NCBI GenBank assembly: GCA_910577445.1
Contig: CAJTMZ010000025.1
Coordinates: 1 to 6,880, forward strand
Source: an uncultured Lachnospiraceae bacterium
GTDB taxonomy: Bacteria > Bacillota > Clostridia > Lachnospirales > Lachnospiraceae
DNA length: 6,880 nt
Direction of reading: 5' to 3'
A program made the position numbers and the translations under genes. The notes under the pieces are model-generated. The model made no database searches. It had not been told where the DNA came from and saw only the letters and a list, made by a program, of their open reading frames with translations. This document shows positions 1 through 6,116 of this stretch, piece by piece. Every line of letters starts with the position of its first letter. The first letter of the stretch is position 1.

Positions 1-1953
1 ATCCAGATGCTGGAAGGGGATAAGGTCCAGTCCGTCATTATCGGCACGGACAGGGTTTACATCCAGCCCAAGGCGGAACGCAGCACCCAGTCCCCGATTT
101 TGTATTTATATGGGGTAAACCCTGCAGTAAGCTATTACACAGGAAAAATCGAAGACGACGATACCCTGACAAGCAGGCTGTTGGAACATAATGTGGAGGT
201 AAAGGGGCAGGTGGCGGACGGCACCAGTGCCGTAATCGGCTTTTTGCTTTCCTATGTGTTCCCCTTTATCCTTATGTGGGTGCTTCTTAGCTTTTTGTTC
301 CGCAAAATGTCCAGGGGCGGCGGCCCCATGGGGGTGGGCAAGAGCAACGCCAAGGTTTATGTGCAGCGGGAAACCGGGATTACCTTCCGGGATGTGGCAG
401 GGGAGGATGAAGCCAAGGAGTCCTTACAGGAAGTGGTGGATTTCCTCCATAATCCCGGCAAGTATGTGAAAATCGGCGCCAAGCTTCCCAAAGGCGCGTT
501 GCTGGTGGGGCCTCCTGGAACAGGAAAGACCCTGCTTGCCAAGGCAGTGGCAGGGGAGGCAAAGGTTCCCTTTTTCTCCCTGTCCGGATCGGATTTTATT
601 GAGCTGTATGTAGGCGTGGGCGCATCCAGGGTCAGGGACCTGTTCAAGGAGGCTACCAAGAACGCCCCCTGCATTATTTTCATTGATGAGATTGATGCCA
701 TCGGGCGCAGCCGTGACAATAAGTATGGGGGAGGCAACGAGGAGCGGGAACAGACCCTGAACCAGCTGCTGGCCGAGCTGGACGGCTTCGACCCCGGCAA
801 GGGCGTCATCGTCCTGGGAGCCACCAACCGTCCTGAGATTTTGGATAAAGCCCTTCTAAGGCCTGGGCGTTTTGACAGGCGGATCATTGTGGATAAGCCG
901 GATTTAAAGGGCAGGGTGGAAATCCTTAAGGTGCACGCCAAGGACGTCCATCTGGACGAAAGCGTGGACCTGGATGCCATTGCCCTTGCCACCAGCGGAG
1001 CGGTGGGCGCGGATTTGGCAAATATGATAAATGAGGCGGCAATCAACGCAGTACAGCACGGCAGGGAATACGTGACCCAGAAGGATTTGTTCGACGCGGT
1101 GGAGCAGGTGCTGGTGGGAAAAGAAAAGAAAGACCGCATTATGAGCAAGGAGGAGCGCAAGATTGTGTCCTACCACGAGGTGGGCCATGCGCTAATCAGC
1201 GCCCTGCAGAAAAATTCGGAGCCGGTGCAGAAAATCACCATTGTGCCGAGAACCATGGGCGCTTTAGGATACGTTATGCACGTGCCTGAGGAGGAGAAAT
1301 ACCTGCAGACGGAAGCCGAGCTTCACGACAGGCTGGTAAGCCTGCTTGGCGGCCGGGCGGCAGAGGAGCTGGTGTTCGGCAACGTTACGACCGGGGCGGC
1401 AAATGATATTGAGCAGGCCACGAATATTGTGACAAACATGATTACCCGCTTTGGTATGAGCAGGCGTTTCGGCCTTATGGGGCTTGCCACGGTGGAGAAC
1501 GAATATTTAGGCGGCGGCGCAAGGCTGACCTGCAGCGACAGGACGGCGGCCGATGTGGATACGGAAGTAATGGAAACCTTAAAGTGCTGTTATGACGAGG
1601 CCAAGGAGCTTCTTTCCGGCAACAGGGACCTTATGGATAAGCTGGCGGCGCATCTGATAGAGAAGGAAACCATCAGCGGCAAGGAATTTATGAAAATTTA
1701 CCGGAAGGAAAAGGGGCTTCCCGAACCGGAAGAGAACGAGGGAGAAGCGGATAAGGCGGAAAAGAAGGAACCGGATGATTCTGCCAAAGCCGTACCGGTA
1801 CAGGAGAAGGAAAACGAAGGCGCCGCGCCGGCGGAAAACGGTTTGCCGGAAAATGACATTCCCGCCCGCAGGGAGGAGCCGGACGGAGGCGCCGCGCAGG
1901 GCGAAAATAAGGTGACAGGCCGGTTTTCCAACGCGCCCTCGGATTTCTTCTAA
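1..1953 (+). CDS. ftsH: ATP-dependent zinc metalloprotease FtsH (5' partial)
   Basis: FtsH is a membrane-anchored hexameric AAA+ protease that pulls misfolded membrane proteins and short-lived cytosolic proteins through an ATP-driven pore into a zinc peptidase chamber. Residues are counted from the first codon of the window. The frame is open from base 1, and the first membrane helix is absent, so the ATG at base 7 is internal and the true start lies upstream. Visible parts are: the end of the extracytoplasmic domain (1-76); the second membrane helix (about 77-100); a Gly-rich linker; Walker A GPPGTGKT (170-177); pore motif YVG (203-205); Walker B ending in D229-E230; the second region of homology with R287, R290 and R293; zinc motif HEVGH (392-396); and the likely third zinc ligand D469 in the NDIEQAT motif. 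An 80-residue acidic, Glu/Lys/Pro-rich tail (571-650) ends the protein. Every catalytic element is present. The identification is secure; only the N-terminus is missing. Confidence 0.97.
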   Translation: MQMLEGDKVQSVIIGTDRVYIQPKAERSTQSPILYLYGVNPAVSYYTGKIEDDDTLTSRLLEHNVEVKGQVADGTSAVIGFLLSYVFPFILMWVLLSFLFRKMSRGGGPMGVGKSNAKVYVQRETGITFRDVAGEDEAKESLQEVVDFLHNPGKYVKIGAKLPKGALLVGPPGTGKTLLAKAVAGEAKVPFFSLSGSDFIELYVGVGASRVRDLFKEATKNAPCIIFIDEIDAIGRSRDNKYGGGNEEREQTLNQLLAELDGFDPGKGVIVLGATNRPEILDKALLRPGRFDRRIIVDKPDLKGRVEILKVHAKDVHLDESVDLDAIALATSGAVGADLANMINEAAINAVQHGREYVTQKDLFDAVEQVLVGKEKKDRIMSKEERKIVSYHEVGHALISALQKNSEPVQKITIVPRTMGALGYVMHVPEEEKYLQTEAELHDRLVSLLGGRAAEELVFGNVTTGAANDIEQATNIVTNMITRFGMSRRFGLMGLATVENEYLGGGARLTCSDRTAADVDTEVMETLKCCYDEAKELLSGNRDLMDKLAAHLIEKETISGKEFMKIYRKEKGLPEPEENEGEADKAEKKEPDDSAKAVPVQEKENEGAAPAENGLPENDIPARREEPDGGAAQGENKVTGRFSNAPSDFF

Positions 1954-2008
1954 AAATCTGTAAAAGTACCTGCCGCACGGCGGCGCAATGCTAATAAAAA
2001 CGGACATC

Positions 2009-2036
2009 ATTACGGGAACGAAGGTTCGCATATAAT
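2009..2036 (+). promoter_or_regulatory. Candidate uvrC promoter (perfect -10, weak -35)
   Basis: TATAAT at 2031-2036 is a perfect sigma-A -10 hexamer. The best upstream partner is ATTACG at 2009-2014 (16-nt spacer), which matches TTGACA at only three positions, and there is no extended -10 TG. Transcription would start near 2043 and give a leader of about 90 nt before uvrC. The -10 overlaps the right arm of the large inverted repeat. Confidence 0.4.
2015..2028. promoter_or_regulatory. Candidate LexA (SOS) operator upstream of uvrC
   Basis: The sequence GAAC-GAAG-GTTC (2016-2027) followed by G matches the core GAAC-N4-GTTC of the Gram-positive LexA/DinR box, whose established consensus is close to CGAAC-N4-GTTCG. 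Only the outer 5' C is replaced, by G at 2015. The box ends three bases before a TATAAT hexamer, so bound LexA would cover the promoter spacer, a normal position for repression. The downstream gene is a DNA-repair nuclease, which fits. The central GAAG is less AT-rich than usual, and the same bases could simply be the top of the hairpin described here. Confidence 0.5.
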
Positions 2037-2060
2037 GATGTCCTTATTTCGCTGTGAAAA

Positions 2061-2083
2061 TCCGGCAGCCAAAAAGCGCCGGA
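2061..2083 (+). repeat. Short inverted repeat in the uvrC leader
   Basis: TCCGGC (2061-2066) and GCCGGA (2078-2083) form a perfect 6-bp GC-rich stem around an 11-nt loop with an A5 run. No U-tract follows, so it is unlikely to be an intrinsic terminator. It lies in the predicted untranslated leader, about 50 nt before the uvrC start, and might affect mRNA stability. No function can be assigned. Confidence 0.4.
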
Positions 2084-2132
2084 AGTGTCCGCATATTGCA
2101 GGGGCTGATTTCGCAGCAGAAAGGCCGGTATC

Positions 2133-4013
2133 ATGTTTGACATTCAGGAAGAACTGAAAAAACTCCCGGGCTGTCCGGGGGTCTATATCATGCGTGACGA
2201 AAAGGACGCGATTATCTATGTGGGAAAGGCGGTGAATCTCCACAACCGGGTCCGTTCCTATTTCCGCAAAAATATCGGGCGGGGACCGCAGATAGATAAA
2301 ATGGTAACGCTTATCAGCCGGTTCGAGTACATCGTCACGGATTCGGAGCTGGAGGCGCTGGTGCTTGAAAACAATCTGATTAAGGAGCACAGTCCCAAGT
2401 ACAACACGCTGCTGAAAGATGACAAGACCTATCCTTATATCAAGGTCACCATGGGGGAAAGCTACCCGAGAGTGCTTTTTTCCAGACAGATGAAAAAGGA
2501 CCATTCCAAATATTTCGGACCCTACAGCGGGGCGGCAAAGGTAAAGGAAACCATTGATTTAATCAATAAACTCTACCAGCTACGCACCTGTAACAGAAAC
2601 CTTCCAAGGGACTGCGGGAACGAGAGGGCCTGTCTGAATTACCACATTAAGCAGTGCCTTGCGCCCTGTCAGGGAAGTATCACGGCGGAGGAGTATCAGG
2701 CGCAGGTGAAAAAGGCTCTGGAATTTCTAAACGGCAGTTATCAGGATACCTTAAAGGAACTGGAAGAAAAGATGCAGGCAGCCGCGGAAAATCTGGAATT
2801 TGAAGAGGCGGCAAGGTACAGGGATTTATACAACAGCGTCAATGAGATTGCGTCGAAGCAGAAAATTACGGACAGCGACGGGGAGGATAAGGATATTATT
2901 GCCCTTGCCAGCGACGAGCGCGACGCGGTAGTCCAGGTCTTTTTTGTGCGGGACGGTAAGCTGATTGGCAGGGAGCATTTTTATATGACACATGTGTCGG
3001 AAACCCCCAGAGCCCAGATACTGCTTGATTTTGTAAAACAGTTTTACGCGGGAACGCCTTTTATCCCAAGGGAGCTGATGCTTCAGGAGGCCATCGAGGA
3101 CAGGGAGGTAATCGAGCAGTGGCTTACCAGGCGGAAAGGAGGCAGGGTTTACATCAAGGTGCCGAAAATCGGCTATAAGGAAAAGCTGGTGGAACTGGCC
3201 GCCAAAAACGCCATGCTGGTTTTAAGTCAGGATAAAGAGCGCATTCGCCGGGAGGAAGGAAGGACCATCGGGGCGGTGAAAGAGATAGCGGGGCTTTTGG
3301 GGCTTTCCGACGTGAGCCGGATGGAGGCGTTTGATATTTCCAATATCAGCGGATTTGCCAATGTGGGTTCCATGATTGTCTATGAAAAGGGAAAGCCCAA
3401 GCGCAGCGATTACCGGAAATTCCGGATTAAGACCGTCTCCGGGCCCGACGATTACGCGTGCATGAAGGAGGTTCTCACCAGAAGATTTGTCCACGGCATG
3501 GAGGAACAGAAAGTTCTGGAGGACAAGGAGCTGGAAAAAGAATTCGGCAGCTTTACGAAATTCCCCGATTTGCTTCTCATGGACGGCGGCAAAGGGCAGG
3601 TGAATATCGCCCTTCAGGTTTTAGGGGAACTTCATCTGGACATTCCGGTGTGCGGTATGGTGAAGGACGACAATCACAATACAAGAGGTCTTTACTATAA
3701 TAATGAAGAAATACAGATTGACAGGTATAGCGAGGGCTTCAAGCTGATTACCAGAATACAGGACGAGGCCCATAGATTTGCCATTGAGTACCACCGTTCC
3801 CTGCGTTCCAAGGCGCAGGTGAAGTCGATGCTGGAAGGCATTCCCGGCGTGGGGCCGTCGCGGCGGAAAGCGCTGATGCGCAGGTTCAAGTCCATTGAGG
3901 AAATCAAAAACGCGGAGGTGGAGGCTCTTGCGGGCGTGGATGAAATTCCGGAATCGGTGGCAAGGGGAATCTATGAGTTTTTCCATGGAGAGACGAACGA
4001 AGCGGATTTATGA
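2133..4013 (+). CDS. uvrC: Excinuclease ABC subunit C (UvrC)
   Basis: UvrC is the cytoplasmic nuclease of nucleotide excision repair. It joins the UvrB-DNA complex at a lesion and cuts on both sides. The 626-residue product is near the usual family length. Its domains in order are: GIY-YIG nuclease (about 12-95, with GVY at 16-18, YVG at 29-31 and the expected catalytic Glu E79); a Cys-rich segment (C153, C161, C167, C175, C179) that in E. coli UvrC binds an iron-sulfur cluster; the UvrB-interacting UVR helix pair (about 207-236); the RNase H-like second nuclease with D401 (FDISN), D484 (MDGGKGQ) and H547 (DEAHRF); and C-terminal helix-hairpin-helix DNA binding (about 565-620). The ATG start is supported by the typical MFDI...LPG.PGVYIM opening and by GAAAGG 8 nt upstream. 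The gene is intact and may have its own promoter and SOS box. Confidence 0.97.
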   Translation: MFDIQEELKKLPGCPGVYIMRDEKDAIIYVGKAVNLHNRVRSYFRKNIGRGPQIDKMVTLISRFEYIVTDSELEALVLENNLIKEHSPKYNTLLKDDKTYPYIKVTMGESYPRVLFSRQMKKDHSKYFGPYSGAAKVKETIDLINKLYQLRTCNRNLPRDCGNERACLNYHIKQCLAPCQGSITAEEYQAQVKKALEFLNGSYQDTLKELEEKMQAAAENLEFEEAARYRDLYNSVNEIASKQKITDSDGEDKDIIALASDERDAVVQVFFVRDGKLIGREHFYMTHVSETPRAQILLDFVKQFYAGTPFIPRELMLQEAIEDREVIEQWLTRRKGGRVYIKVPKIGYKEKLVELAAKNAMLVLSQDKERIRREEGRTIGAVKEIAGLLGLSDVSRMEAFDISNISGFANVGSMIVYEKGKPKRSDYRKFRIKTVSGPDDYACMKEVLTRRFVHGMEEQKVLEDKELEKEFGSFTKFPDLLLMDGGKGQVNIALQVLGELHLDIPVCGMVKDDNHNTRGLYYNNEEIQIDRYSEGFKLITRIQDEAHRFAIEYHRSLRSKAQVKSMLEGIPGVGPSRRKALMRRFKSIEEIKNAEVEALAGVDEIPESVARGIYEFFHGETNEADL

Positions 4014-4046
4014 AAATCTGCTTTTCGGCGCGGCGCACACGAACTA

Positions 4047-4081
4047 TTGAGATTGTTGCGTTTGTGTGGTACACTTACACT
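4047..4081 (+). promoter_or_regulatory. hprK promoter with duplicated -35/-10 hexamers
   Basis: TTGAGA (4047-4052, five of six consensus matches) and TACACT (4070-4075, four of six) are separated by exactly 17 nt. TGG immediately before the -10 supplies an extended -10 motif. A second pair is shifted by 6 nt: TTGTTG (4053-4058) and TACACT (4076-4081), again with a 17-nt spacer. Transcription from the first pair would start near 4082, giving a leader of about 38 nt before hprK. No catabolite-response (cre) element was recognised here. Confidence 0.6.
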
Positions 4082-4108
4082 TAGAAAGAAAGCATTCTGC
4101 ACAGAGAA

Positions 4109-4114
4109 AAGGAG
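4109..4114 (+). promoter_or_regulatory. Ribosome binding site that fixes the hprK start
   Basis: AAGGAG lies 5 nt before the ATG at 4120. It supports that ATG over the in-frame GTG at 4066, which falls inside the promoter and has no Shine-Dalgarno sequence. Confidence 0.75.
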
Positions 4115-4119
4115 CGGCT

Positions 4120-5070
4120 ATGGCAAGCGTAAAGTTGCAACAGATTATTGAAAAAATGAAGCTGGAAAATGTGACGCCGGAGCTGGATATTTCCAGAATC
4201 AAGATTACCCAGCCGGATATCAACCGGCCGGCATTGCAGTTGGCGGGTTATTTTGAGCATTTTGAGGCAATCAGAATACAGATTATAGGATTTGTGGAAT
4301 ACACATATATGCAGGGGCTTCCGGAGGAGAGACAGCGGGAGATATATACAAAGTTCCTGTCCTTTGACATTCCGGCGGTGGTGTTCTGCCGGGACCTTGA
4401 ACCGGACGACCTTTTTAAACAGATAGCAATGGAAAATGAAATTCCTCTTTTAAAGACACAGAAGGCCACCTCCGCTTTTACGGCGGAAATTATCAAGTGG
4501 CTGAACGTACGGCTGGCGCCCTGTATTTCCGTTCACGGCGTGCTGGTGGATATTTACGGCGAGGGCGTGTTAATCACGGGCGAGAGCGGCATCGGGAAAT
4601 CCGAGGCGGCTCTGGAGCTGATTAAGAGAGGGCACCGTCTGGTGACGGACGACGCGGTTGAAATCCGCCGGGTCAGCGAGGAAACCCTCGTAGGTTCCGC
4701 CCCCGATATCACCAAGCACTTTATCGAGCTTCGCGGAATCGGCATCGTTGACGTGAAGACTCTTTTCGGTGTGTCCAGCGTCAAGGATACCCAGAACATT
4801 GATTTGGTTATTCGGCTTGAGGACTGGGACAAGGAAAAGGAATACGACAGGCTGGGGCTTGAGGAGGAATATACGGAATTTCTGGGGATTAAGGTGGTGT
4901 GCCACAATATTCCCATCCGTCCGGGAAGAAATCTGGCGATTATCTGCGAGTCCGCGGCGATTAACCACCGTCAGAAACGGATGGGATACAACGCGGCTCA
5001 GGAGCTGTACCGCAGGGTGCAGGAGTCTCTTGCCAAGAGGCGTCTTGAGGCGGAGGACGACGATTATTGA
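4120..5070 (+). CDS. hprK: HPr kinase/phosphorylase (HprK)
   Basis: HprK is the bifunctional cytoplasmic sensor that phosphorylates HPr of the sugar phosphotransferase system on Ser46, and removes that phosphate by phosphorolysis. In Firmicutes, P-Ser-HPr acts with CcpA in carbon catabolite repression. The product from the ATG at 4120 is 316 residues, the normal family size. The N-terminal domain spans about 1-130. The kinase domain has H139 in the SVHGVLVD segment, Walker A GESGIGKS (154-161), D177-D178, the signature ELRGIGIVDV (203-212) and the C-terminal RPGRN segment (267-271). All expected catalytic residues are present. It has its own promoter in the 106-nt gap after uvrC, and a glucokinase gene follows 71 nt downstream, which fits a shared role in sugar metabolism. 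The extreme C-terminus is acidic (EAEDDDY). Confidence 0.97.
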   Translation: MASVKLQQIIEKMKLENVTPELDISRIKITQPDINRPALQLAGYFEHFEAIRIQIIGFVEYTYMQGLPEERQREIYTKFLSFDIPAVVFCRDLEPDDLFKQIAMENEIPLLKTQKATSAFTAEIIKWLNVRLAPCISVHGVLVDIYGEGVLITGESGIGKSEAALELIKRGHRLVTDDAVEIRRVSEETLVGSAPDITKHFIELRGIGIVDVKTLFGVSSVKDTQNIDLVIRLEDWDKEKEYDRLGLEEEYTEFLGIKVVCHNIPIRPGRNLAIICESAAINHRQKRMGYNAAQELYRRVQESLAKRRLEAEDDDY

Positions 5071-5089
5071 TATCCGGAAGGCATACGTT

Positions 5090-5119
5090 TTTAAATGCAT
5101 AAAATAAAGAAACTATAAT
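5090..5119 (+). promoter_or_regulatory. Possible internal promoter before glcK
   Basis: A perfect TATAAT (5114-5119) lies in an AT-rich gap, with TTTAAA (5090-5095, four of six -35 matches) 18 nt upstream. Transcription would start near 5126, almost at the Shine-Dalgarno sequence. The leader would be only about 16 nt, and AT-rich gaps often contain such hexamers by chance. It could add to read-through from the hprK promoter. Confidence 0.35.
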
Positions 5120-5127
5120 AAAAATAA

Positions 5128-5135
5128 AGGGAGGG
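5128..5135 (+). promoter_or_regulatory. Strong ribosome binding site of glcK
   Basis: AGGGAGGG lies 6 nt before the ATG at 5142 and is the strongest Shine-Dalgarno sequence in the window. It fixes the start and suggests efficient translation of the glucokinase. Confidence 0.8.
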
Positions 5136-5141
5136 AAACTT

Positions 5142-6095
5142 ATGGGCAATTCAGGTAAGTATATTTTTGGCGTGGACATCGGGGGAACAACGGTAAAGCT
5201 GGGATTTTTTGACCGGGAGGGAACGCTCCTTGACAAATGGGAAATTCCCACGAGGACAGAGGACGGCGGAAGCAAAATTCTTCCGGACATTGCGGACAGC
5301 ATCACAAAAAAAATAGACGAAAAAGGAATCGGGACGGAGGATGTGGCCGGCGTTGGCGTTGGCGCGCCGGGGCCTATTGACAACGAAGGCGTGGTACACA
5401 GAGCGGTGAATCTGGGATGGGGCGTTTTCAGCATCAAAAAGACGCTGGAGGATATTCTCCATCTGCCGGTTATGGCCGGAAACGACGCCAACGTGGCGGC
5501 CTTAGGCGAAATGTGGAAAGGCGGCGGCAAAGGCAGCAGCGACCTGATTATGGTAACGCTTGGAACCGGCGTGGGCGGCGGCATTATCACCGGGGGAAGA
5601 GTTTTGACGGGCGTGTGCGGCGCCGGTGGTGAAATCGGCCATGTGCACGTGGAGGATAACGAGGAGGAAAGCTGCAACTGCGGAAATAAAGGCTGTCTGG
5701 AGCAGTATACTTCCGCAACGGGCGTTACAAGGCTGGCAAACCGTAAACTGGCTAAAAGCGACAGGGAAAGCGTCTTAAGGGGCGGAGAGGTTTCCGCAAA
5801 GACTGTTTTTGACGCGGTAAAGGCAAAAGATACTCTTGCGATGGAGGTTGCGGAGGAATTTGGAAAATATTTAGGAAACGGACTGGCGGTGATTTCCAGC
5901 GTGATTAATCCCGATACGATTGTAATCGGAGGCGGCGTTTCCAAAGCGGGAGAGATACTGATGGATTATATCAGGCCCTACTATGAGAAGAACGTCTTCC
6001 ACGGCAGCAGGGAAGTAAAGTTTGCCCTTGCCACACTGGGAAATGACGCAGGTATTTTCGGCTCCGCAAAACTGGTTTTAGACGCTGTTTTATAA
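5142..6095 (+). CDS. glcK: ROK-family glucokinase
   Basis: The predicted reaction is ATP-dependent phosphorylation of glucose to glucose 6-phosphate in the cytoplasm, which feeds glucose that entered without the PTS or was released from oligosaccharides into glycolysis. The 317-residue length is typical of ROK glucokinases. The N-terminal phosphate-binding motif DIGGTTVKLG occupies 12-21. The catalytic Asp is D115 in GNDANVAALGE, followed by the second ATP-contact loop LGTGVGGGI (140-148). The sugar-binding EIGH motif (164-167) and the zinc site H167, C178, C180, C185 (CNCGNKGC) are complete. The C-terminal VIGGGVS segment is also typical. There is no N-terminal helix-turn-helix, so it is a kinase and not a ROK repressor. 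Glucose as substrate is inferred from overall resemblance to glucokinase; another hexose is possible. The gene sits between hprK and murB, with murB starting about 21 nt downstream. Confidence 0.92.
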   Translation: MGNSGKYIFGVDIGGTTVKLGFFDREGTLLDKWEIPTRTEDGGSKILPDIADSITKKIDEKGIGTEDVAGVGVGAPGPIDNEGVVHRAVNLGWGVFSIKKTLEDILHLPVMAGNDANVAALGEMWKGGGKGSSDLIMVTLGTGVGGGIITGGRVLTGVCGAGGEIGHVHVEDNEEESCNCGNKGCLEQYTSATGVTRLANRKLAKSDRESVLRGGEVSAKTVFDAVKAKDTLAMEVAEEFGKYLGNGLAVISSVINPDTIVIGGGVSKAGEILMDYIRPYYEKNVFHGSREVKFALATLGNDAGIFGSAKLVLDAVL

Positions 6096-6105
6096 AATAT
6101 GACAC

Positions 6106-6110
6106 GGGGA
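6106..6110 (+). promoter_or_regulatory. Weak ribosome binding site favouring a GTG start for murB
   Basis: GGGGA lies 6 nt before the GTG at 6117. The alternative in-frame ATG at 6099, 3 nt after the glcK stop, has no purine-rich Shine-Dalgarno sequence upstream. The signal is modest. Confidence 0.5.
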
Positions 6111-6116
6111 ATTAAA

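Larger units (their letters stand above)
2002..2049. terminator. Large hairpin after ftsH, possible (bidirectional) terminator
   Basis: Two perfect 11-base arms, GGACATCATTA (2002-2012) and its complement (2033-2043), lie 48 nt after the ftsH stop. Inside the 20-nt loop a second stem of 4 bp can form (GAAC 2016-2019 with GTTC 2024-2027). On the + strand the stem is followed by TTATTT, a weak U-tract. On the - strand it is followed by GTTTTTATTA, a better one. The site could terminate ftsH transcripts, but the stem is only moderately GC-rich. It also overlaps a candidate operator and -10 box for uvrC, so an operator or other role is equally possible. The repeat itself is seen directly; its function is inferred. 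Confidence 0.45.

Noticed and set aside
7..9. ATG at base 7 as the true ftsH start
   Set aside because: The frame is open to the window edge, and starting here would remove the first membrane helix and part of the extracytoplasmic domain.
357..1160. Minus-strand open frame (267 codons) opposite ftsH
   Set aside because: It is antisense to the conserved AAA+ domain, with Ser-rich composition and no domain or motif, so it is a shadow of codon usage in ftsH.
1972..1984. Small GC-rich hairpin GCCGC-ACG-GCGGC just after ftsH as a terminator
   Set aside because: The 5-bp stem has a 3-nt loop and is followed by GCAATGCTAAT with no U-tract, so it is too weak to call a terminator.
4066..4119. An upstream GTG start that would lengthen HprK by 18 residues
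   Set aside because: The GTG falls within the -10 region of the predicted promoter and has no ribosome binding site. The ATG at 4120 has AAGGAG and gives the normal HprK length.
4014..5141. CcpA (cre) operator before hprK or glcK
   Set aside because: Such a site would make sense for these genes, but nothing in the two gaps fits the cre consensus. The closest, near 4084-4097, misses several key positions.
4961..5944. Long minus-strand open frame (327 codons) opposite glcK and the end of hprK
   Set aside because: It lies opposite well-identified genes with intact family motifs. Its translation is Ser/Pro/Thr-rich low-complexity sequence typical of an antisense shadow, and it has no recognisable domain.
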